This document shows positions 21,845 through 34,192 of a stretch of DNA of 64,000 nucleotides, one piece after another (the first letter of the stretch is position 1; every line of letters starts with the position of its first letter). The stretch is from Myxocyprinus asiaticus (taxonomy: Eukaryota > Chordata > Actinopteri > Cypriniformes > Catostomidae). Where the stretch lies: assembly GCF_019703515.2 (NCBI RefSeq), contig NC_059348.1:24910156-24974155 (forward strand), written 5' to 3'. The notes beneath the pieces were generated by a model. That model worked only from the letters and a program-made list of their open reading frames with translations. It was not told where the DNA came from and searched no databases. The position numbers and the translations under genes were made by a program.

Positions 21845-23510
21845 GTCAGGCAATGAACTGGCTGTCTGACCAGCATTCTTATTATCAGTCTCTTGCATAG
21901 TATTTCATAAGCATTGTCAGAAATTCTCTCCAACTAAGATTTAACATTGCTTATTGCACACCACATTAATAGTCAACCACTGTCACCTTCAAAGTCTCAC
22001 ATGCTCATCATACACATTCAGGGAGGGAGAGAGAGAGAAAGAGAAGAAGAAGAGACATACAGAAAATCCATTAGCAGTAGGAAGCAAATTACAGATCGTT
22101 TGGGGGGAAAAGTGAATGCAATGATGGCTGTCAGAAACGGGGAACAATGACTGTTATTATGGCTATCATTTTCTGAGGGGTGCAGCAGCTCCCAAATGGA
22201 AGTGGAAAAAGATGGACATCAGAACATGTATTTTTCAAGCCTTGTGGAATTCATTCATACACACTTTCGTTTTCACATGGAACCAAATAATTATTTTCTT
22301 TTCCATTTTTTAATCATCTTTTTTTGACTATAGAAGATGTAGATGTGTAAAATATGGATATGCATATTTGTTTGCTAGTGTTATAACAGCTTTCTAAAAA
22401 AAACACAAATTACTGGGGAAAGAGATTTAAAAATATAAATAAAAAAATTATGTACATAGAATGTACAGTTAATGACAGTGATTGATTACATGACACAAGA
22501 AGCTCCATACTTGCTGTATAAAGCCAACACATTATGATAATACACATTACCTTTAAAAACACAGAGTAAACATGGATTATGGCTATTTAACATGCTCTAA
22601 ACACAAACCCTCTCCGACAAACCCATCTGCTAATGCTTATAACAATTCTGTTTCATTTTCTTACACAAAACATCTATTTGTATAATATCAAAACATGTAA
22701 CATATAAAATCACCAAAAAGAATTCTTCACATGTTGTAGCTACCATAATGGCACAAAAACTGGTTCTCATAGAAACAGGCATGTAAAACACAAACTCCCT
22801 TCTTATCTTATTTGGACAGCCCTGTCAAATCTAAAAGACCTCAGTCTTCCCCACCACCCTCTCCACAATGCCCCCAAAACATGCATACAACCCTGTCCAT
22901 GCCAGGTTCCCATGGTTAATCAGCTATGGACGACATCTTCCAGAATGGCCAGATACAAATAAATAGCACAGAGACTCAAAAATATATGTATTTGGTCTTC
23001 AACTTGTTTGTTTTCACTGTCAAAACCATTTTCCTGCAGCAGGTGCATCAGTCAGAGTCAGAGTGACTGTCCCAATCCTTTTGTGACTTTTCCCTCCATT
23101 TTGAGACATTTGAAAGCAAAAATAAATAAATAAATAGAATGTGAGGTGGACAAAGAGAGGACAAATGAAAAAAAAAGAGGAGACAAAATGTGACAGAGAG
23201 GGAAAGAGAAGCTTTTTTTTCTTGTGTAGCTCCTCTTCATTCCACTCACACATCATTACAGACGCTCACTGACACACGGCTCCCGCTGCCTGCCAGTGAT
23301 TGCCATTTAATTGAAGGAGCAGAGATCCCATGAATATGTTAATATGGCAAATACAGTTGACAAATCCAGAAGAAAAAATATCCTCCGCCCTGATAGTAGC
23401 ACGATTACACAAATCTGCAGCACAGTGACAAATCAGCTCAACCAGTACCCAAGGCAACAAATCTTTCCCCCATGATATTGTGACGAGTCACAAAAGGAAC
23501 AAAAGCAAAG
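21845..23510. other. AT-rich non-coding DNA
   Basis: No bounded repeat or convincing exon. A short GA-rich patch lies near 22022-22055. Confidence 0.55.
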
Positions 23511-23520
23511 TAGTGGCAAA

Positions 23521-23544
23521 AAAAAAAAAAAAAAAAAAAAAAAA
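23521..23544. repeat. Poly-A run
   Basis: 24 uninterrupted A residues. Confidence 0.95.
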
Positions 23545-23580
23545 CAGGCACAAATCCTTACTCCACTGAAGCAGGCTTAC

Positions 23581-23860
23581 CCTAGAGATATCTTCCTCTC
23601 CCACTACACAGCAGCTCCCACTGAGCACAAAGCCGCTGCTCCATCTGCTGTGAGCCGGGGAGGCTGAAGCTGCCGTGCCTTCGTTTCCTTCAGGTTTCTG
23701 TGCCGCGGATCTGTCACTGCTGCTGTTAAGACCCTGTGCTGTCAGCTTCTTCCAGCCACAAGCATGCCAGATCCCCTCCCAATGAGAGCAGGTGCTGGAG
23801 GATACACTTGCTGGGGAAGCGGAGAAGAGAGGTCTGCCAGTTGTTGCACACAGCAAACTA
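23581..23860 (-). other. Candidate 5' (possibly untranslated) exon
   Basis: The minus strand of this GC-richer stretch ends in CTCTAGG|GTAAGCCTG, a good splice donor. Just upstream on the same strand are long CT tracts (the (GA)n arrays at 23905-24200), a common feature near vertebrate promoters. One frame is open for most of the interval, but the best ATG-initiated frame stops immediately before the donor, so a 5' UTR exon is as likely as coding. The exact 5' end is unknown and no partner exon was identified. Confidence 0.25.
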
Positions 23861-23904
23861 AGTCACAGGAGGATGAGAGGAGCAAGGGAGTTAGAGGGAA
23901 TACA

Positions 23905-23921
23905 GAGTGAGAGAGAGAGCA

Positions 23922-23982
<61 letters not shown>

Positions 23983-24048
23983 GGTGGGAGAGAAGGAGTG
24001 GGAAAGAGGGACAGACTGAGAGTGAGTATGTGGCTGTAATGATAAGAT

Positions 24049-24089
<41 letters not shown>

Positions 24090-24200
24090 TATCTACAATA
24101 CCCAACCACAGGGCGAAGCAAGGAAAGATCTGTTTGTCTTTCGATTTAAGGAGGGATGGACATTGAGAAAGAGTAACGGAGAGAGAAAGAGAGAGAGAGT
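23905..24200. repeat. (GA)n microsatellite cluster
   Basis: Three GA-rich arrays (about 23908-23975, 24051-24086, 24178-24200) with interruptions. Homopurine tracts like these can form H-DNA. They generate false Arg/Glu-rich and Ser/Leu-rich frames. Confidence 0.93.
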
Positions 24201-25319
24201 AATTCGATTTGAGGTCCAACGCAGTAAGCACAGGCAGTGAGACATGGATCTCAAGCATCTAATGGTGCATTAATTGAAAGAGATCTGATGCGTGCTCCTC
24301 TCAGTCTAGTCTTCATACCATCTCATTGGAGTGCACCCCAGTCCTCGAGGACCACCGGGACAACAGTTCAGGAAGCATCATTAAAACCAGCATGGTCATC
24401 TCCACAAACCCTTCATTTCATTGTGAAAATCATTCGCTGTTAATAAAGACATTTCAGTAAAAATGACAACATATAAAATGCTGAAACACTCTGCAAATGT
24501 ATTCTATATCCTATGTTTAAAAATTACTCAAATTAAATTCTATAAGCTAAATAATGTCAATGTCCTATTTCTCATGCTTGAACCTGTCTGTTTCTTCATA
24601 ATTGTATCAACTAACAGTATGGAAATGAACATAGAATAGTATGCTATTTACGTATTAAATATTACGTATAAAGAAGTATTGTAACTATATGGAACACATC
24701 TGGCTCAATATTTGTAGAATTAGTGTAGTGCCCAAAATCTTTATTCAAAATTTTGAATAAAATCATATTATTAATAATGTAAAAAGGAGACTATTTCTTA
24801 AGACCACATCACAAAACATTTAATCATTATTAAACCTCATGCGAAATTAGTGTGTTTCAGTCTTATCTCAAGAAAGACACATTCACAGACTGGACAGCTG
24901 AAATGAGCCATTGTGATATTTGGAAAAGTCTTCATGCAGTTATCAATTGTGTTGTAATGGAGAAATAAAACAATACATTGCAAGTAAAAAAAAAATAAAA
25001 AATAGCAGGTGTTAATTTCTTAAACAGAATCGAGATATATCACCATATTGAAAGTACAAATATCAGAGATAACAATATATTTGACAGATAGAAAATAATG
25101 AATCATGTCTTGCTTTTAGCTAAGACAAAGGCACCGATGTGATTGACCCCATTTTGCAACTACATACTGCCCTCTGTTGGTTTGTCCACATATTCCAGAG
25201 CCACTCCTTGAAGCATTCAAATGGCTTATAGAGCCACAATTACCATAATGTTTAAAGAATATATTGTTTCTAAGACCACTTGATAATCAAATAACACTGT
25301 TAAAATCTGTTTATTTAGT
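24201..25319. other. Non-coding DNA
   Basis: A short palindromic AGTCCTCGAGGACCACC word at about 24340-24356 resembles a common fish repeat end, but the element cannot be bounded. The rest is AT-rich and unremarkable. Confidence 0.45.
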
Positions 25320-25327
25320 GTTATTAG

Positions 25328-26154
25328 CAGGGACTAAAAACTAAATGTTTTTCATTTCGATTCGTTCTGAGCAAAAACTGTATTTTTGTTCCAGTTCAGA
25401 AGTTCCGCAGCCTCCTTTCCTAATGGTAACCGGTTAGAACAAAATAAAAGAACAGTTAATAATGTAATTTTTAAAATGACAGTACTTTGCGCTAATGGGT
25501 GGGTGAAATACCAATTGCAGCGTTGCCAGATCTCACAAGAGAAACAAGCAACATGGTCTGAAACAAACAAGCCCAAAATAGGCTACTTGCCTCAAAAAAT
25601 AAGCAAACATAAGTAATTCATTTTTTTTCCCTGTGTGGTGGATTTATCAACATAGAAATCATAATAAGCAGTTAATTAACAGTTAAGTATAATTTTATTA
25701 CAGATTATCTTCTCAGTCAAAACCCGGCAGCATCAAATCTGTATTAATGCATCATATCTAACAATAATTCAGTGAAGTCTTGGAAACAAATGAGAAACAT
25801 ACTTTTTACCTCTAATAATGTTTTCCTTGAATCTCGATTAGATGTGCATGTAAACTGTATGTAGTTTTTATACATAGTTGTTAAAAAATCTTCATTCACA
25901 GAATGCGACACCCACAATGGACAGTTAGGCAAAGAAATGTGAGATGCAGCAGTTTCCTTCAGGATCAAAGCACATGTTTCATTTTTCCAGGCAACATGAA
26001 GTGGTGTAGTTGAAGAAAAATGTACTGTGATAAACCCTTTGGCCTTTGATTTCATGAAAAAATGTTCGGAACAAAGTTAACTGGTTTTCAGTTATGTTCT
26101 GCTAAAAATTTTGTTCGTTTTCGGTTTTCGCTCCTTGAACCATTTTTGTCCCTG
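25328..26154. mobile_element. hAT-superfamily transposon, non-autonomous
   Basis: The ends are CAGGGACTAAAA and, reversed, CAGGGACAAAAA. A perfect 8-bp target duplication GTTATTAG lies at 25320-25327 and 26155-26162. 827 bp long. The 103-codon minus frame inside (25744-26055) has no BED finger or hAT catalytic motif, so it is not called a gene. Terminal CAGGG plus an 8-bp duplication is diagnostic of hAT. Confidence 0.9.
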
Positions 26155-26369
26155 GTTATTAGGCTAGATTAATATATACTGACAATGTAGATAAGCCAAC
26201 AATTGATAAAAAGCCATTTATAAAGACATCGCTCACCATAACCATTATGAAAATCAATATAAGTGTGCCAAAAACATTTAGTAAACCTGAATGACTTTCT
26301 GTGTAATTTAGTATAATCCTTAAATGGCCTAATTTTGTTTTCTTGACCTAGGTTTGATTTTGAACCATT

Positions 26370-26516
26370 AATGCCAGTATGGAAAACATATGCAATGAAA
26401 GTGAATGGTGACTGAGGCTGTCATTCTGCCTAACATCTCCTTTTGTGGTCCACAGAAGAAAGTCAGCTACTTAAAGAGTGAGTAAATGTTAATTTTTGGT
26501 GGTGAACTATCCCGTA
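26370..26516. mobile_element. Foldback-family MITE, right half
   Basis: Family words 'gaatggtgactgaggctgtcat' (in part), 'ccacagaagaaagtc' and the terminal GGTGAACTATCCCG. The left half is absent. Confidence 0.6.
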
Positions 26517-26519
26517 TTA

Positions 26520-27660
26520 TACCACTATACAGAACTATACCATCTCTTAAAACATTATGCAATCATTCTTGAATATCTCATGTCTCGTAAGTCAGTTGTT
26601 TTGCAAACAGGCCTCTCCTGAGTGCTTTTGGTTATGGCAAGCATTTTTGTATTTTTCCTGTTATTCACTTACACTTGCTTAAGGAAAATCTTTTGAATCA
26701 ATAGTGCGATATTGAATGGCTCCCACAGTATCATATATCCCTGGTTATAAACCCCAGACTTCTTTATAGAGGCATGGTACGGCATGCTAACAATCTTCTA
26801 CAAATATCTTTAGGCAAGGATGTACAGTACGTTGTATCAATATCTATTTTTAAAAACGAGTTTTTCCAACTTCAGCGTTATTGTCGTACGAGGAAAATGG
26901 ATTGCATAGAGATTGTTACTCTCTGTGTTCACATTTCCAGCATTCTCCAATAGTGCAGTTTAGCACATTCTCGACCAAAAGTAGACAACTGATCAAATTT
27001 AAATGGTATTAGCAGTTTAACAATATACAGTACAGTATAAAGGTTCCCCAAGACAGCTGAACCTGCCAGTGGCCCGAGATGTGAATGCACACACCCACAC
27101 TCCAACTGGATCACGGGACTGGCACGTCCTGCCAGATTAGAAGCAATCAGAAGAGAGTGGCAAAAATGTTCTCTTTTCTCTGCCCCTCCCCCTCTCCATT
27201 CCCCAGCACACATATGCTAATTGGCTACTCTCTCATGCAAATTATTTACAAGTTATGAGAGCTGCGAGTGGCATCTGTTGAGACCAGTCTGCTTCGAGCA
27301 TGTGTGTGTGAGTTTCTGTGTGAGCGTGTGTGTATTTCTGGGTCATTATACTGTGATTAACAAATAAAAATACAAGCCCTTTCTTAATTTTTGGTGCGCA
27401 TTGGTACCTGTGATCCATATTATTTGCATTCAAAACACACCATTAAACTGGAGTTCACATGTGAAGGTCTTAGATACTAAAAGTCGCCATTATTTCTGAT
27501 CCAGCAATGTAGGAGCGAGTGGCGTTCACGGAACAGAACAGCATAATCTTGCAAAGCTCTCATCTCCATATTGTCTCTGGTTGGCCCCCACCACTGTCAG
27601 ACAGTTGCATTCAGCATGCATGACAGCACAGCAGTACATCTCCACATCATTCAGCAGTCA
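26520..27660. other. Non-coding DNA with a possible octamer-bearing element
   Basis: Mostly unique sequence. Two POU-type octamer words occur 21 bp apart, ATGCTAAT (27214-27221) and ATGCAAAT (27235-27242), in otherwise repeat-free DNA. A short TG-rich patch follows at 27300-27332. No exon is recognised. Confidence 0.4.
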
Positions 27661-28087
27661 ACAGTCTTACAGGCCATTTGAATTGCAGCAGACAAGGCCA
27701 ACTCCAGGCGAATCCTTGCCTGACAGGGGGACTGTGCATGAAATCATGCAAAACATATGAGCTCTTGATTGGATGTCCACTCCAATGTGATATATACACC
27801 CTACAATGTGTGTGTTTGTGTGTATATGTGTGTGCATGTCTGCTTGTGTGTTGGACCGTGGCTGACGGGTTGTTGACACATTCTCATTACACTGGGATCA
27901 TGTTGCTTTTGGCCTCGAGTGGCTGGCTGCTGTTCCTCTGCCTCACACATACTCAGCCACATATTCTATTATCAAAAACTCATGGAGTATTTGATTATGA
28001 CAATGTCATTTGAAAGAAAAGACACCTTTTCTTTCCATTGCCATCCTACATTCTTAAAAAAACTTAATATAGAAACTGTTCTTTGAT

Positions 28088-28376
28088 CTTAAGGATTAGT
28101 TCACAAAAAAGGGCTCTGGCATCATTTACTCATGTACTCATTACCCATATGTTATTCCAAATCTGTATGATTTTTTTGTTGTTGATGTTGAATACAAAAG
28201 GAGCCACCAAAAGTCACCATTGAACATTTTTTTCATATAATGAAAGTGTATGGTGACTGAGATTGTCAGTCACTAACATTCTACCTAACATCTCCTTTTC
28301 TGTCCCATGGAAGAAAGAAAGTCATATGCATTTGGAACAAAATGAGGGTGAGTAAACAATGACAGAATTTTCATTC
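28088..28376. mobile_element. Foldback-family MITE copy
   Basis: Begins near TTAAGGATTAGTTCAC, with inner words 'catcatttactcat', 'tgaaagtgtatggtgactga', 'gaagaaagaaagtcat' and 'gggtgagtaaacaatgacag'. The left and right arms are inverted relatives. It abuts the next copy head to tail. Confidence 0.7.
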
Positions 28377-28744
28377 CTTTGAGGGATAGTTCACCAAATA
28401 TGAACTTAACATCCTTCACTTACCCTCATATTGTTTCAAACTCATATGACATTCTTTCTCCCATAGAACACAAAAGTAAATATTTTGAAAAATGTATTGG
28501 TCGCTCTTTTCCATGCAGTTACAGTGAATGGGGTCTGGAGCTTTCAAGCTTCAAAAATGGCACAAAAGCACCATATGGTATCAAATCTTGTCTGGTGAGA
28601 TTATTTCATGAGAGAAGAGGCAATGTCCAGTTCGAGGCTTTTTTTCATACATTCAGATCTCAGATGCTAAGAACCTGTTTAAGTAACGGGAGCCAGCTGG
28701 TATGTGATAGCTGTGCGGTTTGTGTAAACCTCCCTCCCCAGGCC

Positions 28745-28865
28745 TCAAGAGGCACACTAGTGACCGAAGCTAGTGGCTATAGCCTTTAGCCTCCTCGTTA
28801 ACGCGCCCACCTCCCAGTCTGGCTGATGCCAGTTTGAATCCCGCTCAGAATGGGTTGAGCAGGAC
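28745..28865 (+). mobile_element. tRNA-related SINE fragment
   Basis: A tRNA-like series runs from 'gaagctagtggctatagcc' to 'CCAGTTTGAATCCCGCTC', the latter resembling a B-box. It is inserted inside the MITE complex. Confidence 0.4.
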
Positions 28866-29275
28866 CGGTTACATTTACACCTGGTATTAAGATGCGTTTT
28901 TGGTGATCCTATCACATGTGGTCAGCACTAAATACTGGTCTAAACGGGGTCTAAAACATTTTGTGATCGGATCATAAAAACCACATACGAATGTGGTCAA
29001 AATTGTGACCGCGTCACATTTGAGGTGTAAACACTAATCCGTCCTGTATGCGTCCTGGCAGCAGCGAAGTACCACCCCTTCCCTGTCAATCAACTGCTGC
29101 GCTGAAACAAGAGTTTAAACTTTGTCAGTTACAAGCGGCTTTAAAAGGAATAAAATACCCAATCTGAAAATTTAAAAGAGCGGACATTTTCACAAGCATG
29201 AGAACTTCACAGAACTTCTTCAGTGTGCCTGAAATCAACATGCAGGGACACTTATGAGAAGCACGAACAGTTGCA
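28866..29275 (-). mobile_element. Fragment of the GACCCTGTTTACACC-type TIR element
   Basis: It shares TTTACACCTGGTATTAAGATG, 'cacatgtggtcag' and the inner 'tgaaatcaacatgcagggac' stretch with the complete element at 44361-45042, where most of these are in the reverse orientation. The far end is missing. Confidence 0.65.
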
Positions 29276-29511
29276 GCTTGGAATATAGTGCACGAGTCAT
29301 ACTTTTATGATACATTTTGGCGCATTTGCATTTGCATACTGACAGCTTCAGTCTCCATTCATTGTAATTGCATGAAAACAGAGACTTGTACTACTTTTTT
29401 GTTCCAGAGAACAAATAACAACATACATGTTGGGAACAACATTAGGGTGAGTAAATAATGATAGATTTTTCATCCTTTAACATTTTCCTTTAACTGCTTT
29501 ATTGTTAGGAT

Positions 29512-30109
29512 TTAAAGGGATAGTTCAACTAAAAAAGAAAATTCTTACATCATTTACTCACCTTCATGGCATCCCAGATGTGTATGACTTTATTCTGCAG
29601 AACACTAATGCAGATTTTTAGAAGAATATCTCAGCTCTGTAGGTCCACACAATGCAAGTGAATTGTGACCAGAACTCTGAAGGTCTAAAAAGCACATTAA
29701 GTCAGCATAAAAGTAATCCACAAGACTCCACTGCAAATCTACACTTTCACATTCACTTCCACATTCTGGTGGAATGGTCACCTACTGGTTGGGGATGATC
29801 AGAGGTGGAGATTTATTGTGAAAAGGACTAAAATATTGATTTGTTTCTCACCGACACCTATCATATAGCTTCTGAATATATGAATTTAACCACTGGTGTT
29901 TTATGGATTACTTTCATGCTGCCTTGTGCTTTTTGGACCCTCTGAGTTCTGGTCACCATTCAATTGCATTGTGAGGACCAACAGAGCTGAGATATTCTTC
30001 TAAAAATCTTTGTTTGTGTTCTGCAGAAGAAAGAAAGTCATACACATCTGGGTTGGCATGAGGGTGAGTGATGAGATAATTTTCATTTTTGGGTGAACTA
30101 TCCCTTTAA
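29512..30109. mobile_element. Palindromic foldback MITE, best copy
   Basis: It begins TTAAAGGGATAGTTCA and ends TGAACTATCCCTTTAA, a perfect 16-bp inverted terminus. The arms (about 29512-29755 and 29880-30109) remain recognisable inverted copies over most of their length, including 'atgactttattctgcagaac' against 'gttctgcagaagaaagaaagtcat'. About 598 bp, with no ORF. Transcribed, it would fold into a long hairpin. The superfamily is uncertain because the target duplication is unclear. Confidence 0.85.
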
Positions 30110-32060
30110 TCAGCATAAATGCAGTGTAAATTGAGATTGAAATGCAATCTTTCCACAGAAATGGATATTATGTTATGCTGTCAATATGCCAGTGCTGTTT
30201 AGGACCTGACTGTGATGAAGGAGCTGAAGCTAAACAGTTTTCCCCCTGTCTCCAGCTCCTCGCCATCATACGTCTGCCCCTGCCACCCACTGGCATTTAG
30301 AGAAAGCTCCAAAAGACCCGAATCAAATAATGCTTTATGGACATGGTGCCCTGCAAATACATAACCCTCCATTACGTGCAGATTTCCCATGAGATTGACT
30401 GGCCAATCGACCCCAGTAGGATGTGGGGAGGGGTTCAGTGGACAAGAATACCAATAAGTTAAGAAAAAGCTCATTTAGACCTGAATAGAAATTATTGACC
30501 TGGAAGCAGCTGCTGGTTGCTTGCTGATTTGTTGCCGGTTCTGGCAAGAGCAATTACTGCTGTGGTCTGGTCACTCGGAGCCAGTGATAAAAGTTTATGA
30601 CTGTGTTCACCGGCAATGTGAAGAGGGTGTCCTTTCCTTGCATGGAATAATTTAAAATAAAACATGTCTTTTAAATTAACAAAATAAAGTAACAAGCCAT
30701 GAGAGGCAATGGGTTACCATTGCCTGCAGTAAAATCACTGTAATGCACAGACTCGAATGGCTTACTGCTTTTATAAAATGACAACAACAGCAATATGATA
30801 AAAAACACCAATGTTTAATAAAAAGTTACATTTATATTAATAATAATCAGAAGAAAAATTATTCCATCACGTAATACAGTTCATCAATATAAGAGTTTGC
30901 AATTGCCAAGCAGCATATAACTTAATGTACATTAAGGTGCGGTCAACACACTTCGTGCTCCATTCACTCTGTCTCTCATTCAAATGCATCCAAACATGGG
31001 AGACTGGAAATGCAATTTTTTATTTCAATGTGCTCGAAAGTTCAAGTTTGATGAACTCGAATTTGTTTGACGAGAAGACTTGTGACCAACAGAAAACCGA
31101 AAAGTCACACTCTGACCTCTTGGCTTAAGACAAATAATATATATTTCACAGCTGCATGTTATTATAGTTGCAGCAAAGTGAGTAGATGGTATATTTTAAC
31201 ATTATGAATACAATAGTATTTGTTATTTGTAATTTATTATTTATTAAAGCAGTAGCCCTTGAGCGTGACATCATATGTTGCCCCTTGTGGTGTCTGAAAT
31301 AATTTTGCATACTCAAAGCCTAGTATAAACCGTGGCTTTAATATAGAATATGTAGTCACAGGTGTGCGTTTATAGTCATTTTACAATGGTTGTATATATA
31401 TATATAAAGAAAACCTATTGACACTGTTTGCAATCATTATAATAAATTCAATTTCTTTTGAGGCAAAAGACATTTTCTTTAAAATTTGTGTCTCAGTCTG
31501 AGAAATCTCTGTTACTGGCAATAAACAAGTCTTGGTAATAAGCTCATTGGATCAACCGATCCATTTACCATTTCAAAGCTGGCTTTTGCAATTGTGTGCC
31601 ACCAGTTGAAGGGCTGAGCCATTTTAGTGGTGGACTGGATGTATCTCGTCACAGAACAGAAGCTGCTAGATGGGTTATGTTATGGTCAGTGTAACCCCTT
31701 AAAAATCTCAGCATTCTTCTAAATAACTTGGGATGAGTGATACCTTAATATATAATTTTTTTTTTAAATCTGACACCAAGTACGATTAAGGCCAATATCA
31801 CTGATATTGATACCAATACTGAAGCATGAGGTTTCAATACTTAAAACTCTACTAAATGGAAAGTTTATGTGATGTCCAAAAATAAAATGCATGAGTAATA
31901 ATAGCAATTTATTAACAAATTAGCAATAGCATTATTACCATTAAATATGCCTAGCTGGCAAATTATCAGAATCCTTTTTTGGAGTCTTTTTTAATTTATT
32001 GAAGGGCATTTATACATCATTTATGTAATTAGAACATGATAAATCCTTTAACATATAATA
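30110..32060. other. AT-rich non-coding DNA with one hAT fragment
   Basis: 31730-31835 matches, in reverse, the inner end of the hAT-like element at 55532-56498 ('aggccaatatc', 'gataccaatac'). Otherwise no exon or bounded repeat is seen. Two short 'TATATATATA' runs occur. Confidence 0.5.
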
Positions 32061-32065
32061 AAGTT

Positions 32066-32262
32066 TGAAGGCATAACTCACCCCGAAATGAAATTTCGGT
32101 CATCATTTACTCACCCTCATGTTGTTCCAAACCTGTAAGATGTTTTTATTTTTATTTTTTCCACAGAACACAAAATGAGATGTTTGTTAGAATGTGAGTC
32201 TCAGTTATCATTGACTTTCATTTAATGTAATGGTTTGGAACAACATGGGGTTGAGTAAATGA
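32066..32262. mobile_element. Foldback-family MITE copy
   Basis: Family words 'catcatttactcaccctcatgttgttccaaac' (in part) and the inverted 'ggaacaacatggggttgagtaaatg' are present. The ends are degraded. Confidence 0.65.
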
Positions 32263-33440
32263 AAATCTATTTGCCTATAATAAATGTCACATTTAGCTTT
32301 TCTATGTCATGACCTCTGGTAAAAACGGCTCTCTTTGTTTGAATGAGAACTTGCAACCAAAGTACATTTTTCACTTTAAATCAAAGCATTTCTTGGAATT
32401 TCTCCTTATTAGTTCAGTTTGCTTTCCCATAATAATTATGTAGAAACAACATCCTCAACACTCTAACATTTACTGTTTCCTTCCTGTTTTATTCTTAGTC
32501 AAACTATGTTTTGTTTTTTTATATACAAAACAGAACCAGCAGGGGCATAAGGAAAAATTCCAAATGAGGGTATTAATGCATCAGGTCTTGTTTGTGTGTT
32601 TTTCATTGCAGAGTTACAGGCTCGGACTTGCTGTCTATCAGCATGTGTCTAACTAATGAAGTATTTTATCTTAATGTGATAATAACTTGGTCTCAGATAC
32701 AAGTTTAGCTTGCAATCTAGTTCTTCCCAATGCTCTTGTTTTAAATAAGTTAAGTTGCAATTCAAGTTGCAATTCTTTGGCAAAGCCTACTTATCAAATA
32801 TAGTTACCTCAAAAATGGCTGTAGCATTCCTGAATCCTTCGGTTCTTAACACAGTAATGAATGCCACTTTGAGACACTTCCCCTCACACCTTCGTCCAGG
32901 TTCGGCGGCTAAGCGTCATGCTGATTACCTTGTCGGATCCTGTTCCCGCGCTAGCCTGCTTGAAGACAGTCCTGTCTGGCTAACCTGCCCAACGACAGTA
33001 TACACATAACAAATGGCATGCGGGGGAGCTGAAGTCAAATAGTTGAACGTCAAAGCGGCAAAGGTCAGTGCTAATCTCTGAGACCTACTGCGTGCCTCAC
33101 ACCTGACCGTATTGACAGCTATGTATTGCTTTATCTTTTGATTATGAGTCACCCTTTATTCCAGCCCTAAAGAATTAATCGTTTACAATGTGTAATCCCC
33201 AGAAGACATTGAAATATGCTTTATAAAAATACGGGTGTTGAGATATCTGCTAGTTGTGATGTAATCCAGGGTAATGTCTAACCTCAAAGTTCCTTCTCTT
33301 TCACCTTGCAGATGTAAGTTTCTCAATTTTAAACGCACCATAAGTGACACAGAGTTTGACATATTTTCATCATCATCTCTCACCCTTTTTGGTACGGTAC
33401 AATGGGGCTAAAGGGCCCTTGGGGTTAAAGGACCTTTTGA
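32263..33440. other. Non-coding DNA; 32800-33060 GC-richer
   Basis: The 32800-33060 stretch is repeat-free and GC-richer than its flanks. On the minus strand a frame runs into GAG|GTAACT near 32812, but the acceptor is not evident and no family is recognised. It is listed as possible conserved DNA only. Confidence 0.35.
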
Positions 33441-33454
33441 TTTTTTTCTTTTAT

Positions 33455-33600
33455 GTGTTCCTGAACTTGTGGAAGTAGCAATGCCAAGGTCATGGGTTTG
33501 ATTCCAAGGAAACATACCTGCTAATAAATGTATACCATGAATGCACTATAAGTCGCTGTGGAAAAAAACATCTGTCAAATGTAATTGTACAGTAAATAGC
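33455..33600 (+). mobile_element. tRNA-derived SINE with conserved tail
   Basis: 'GGTCATGGGTTTGATTCC' (B-box type), then 'aatgcactataagtcgctgtgg' and 'catctgtcaaatg', follow the order of the widespread fish SINE body and tail. Confidence 0.65.
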
Positions 33601-34114
33601 AGCAAAAACCACCACAGCAATTTCCTAAACACCTGTTTGTCAATATACATTTAGATGTACTTATCCAGGAGGTCATAAGATAATTTTATTAAACATGCAA
33701 TAACTTTTTAAATGCTGCAGAGTTATACTGTTAAATTGAATCCATGAAATTCCCAATATATTTTGAGAAAAAGACTTATGATTTTCAGATTTGTTCAAGG
33801 TGATATAAATCAACGTTTTTTCAATCACAGTCAAATTAGTAAAGGATAGTATTTGGGGTAATCAGTCCCCTTTTTGAAGGGGCTAAAAGCCCCCCATCAA
33901 AAATCAAAGACCAAGGCAAAAAACACCACTAAAAATAATGTTAGTTGGTAAAGGAGTAAGATGGAGAAAACCTGTAGTGTTACAATATGCTTTCCACTAC
34001 TGGTGCATCATCTACACTATAACACAATAGCCCACCTATCATTAAAGCAAACTTCTTGTCCCATTTCTTTTAACACAAATTGTGTCTCTATCAATTTTCA
34101 ATAAAAAAGATACA

Positions 34115-34115
<1 letters not shown>

Positions 34116-34191
<76 letters not shown>
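34116..34191. repeat. (AT)n microsatellite, about 76 bp
   Basis: Uninterrupted AT dinucleotides, able to form a cruciform. The reading frame across it (Ile-Tyr repeats) is an artefact. Confidence 0.95.

Positions 34192-34192
<1 letters not shown>

Larger units (their letters stand above)
28377..29485. mobile_element. Foldback MITE split by other repeats
   Basis: The left part (28377-28495) starts GAGGGATAGTTCACC. The right part (29395-29485) has 'gggtgagtaaataatgatag'. Between them lie a tRNA-like SINE piece (28745-28865) and a fragment of the TIR element family seen at 44361-45042 (28866-29275), consistent with later insertions into an older MITE. Confidence 0.55.

Noticed and set aside
23792..24258. 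Arg/Glu-rich and Ser/Leu-rich frames
   Set aside because: They are translations of the (GA)n arrays.
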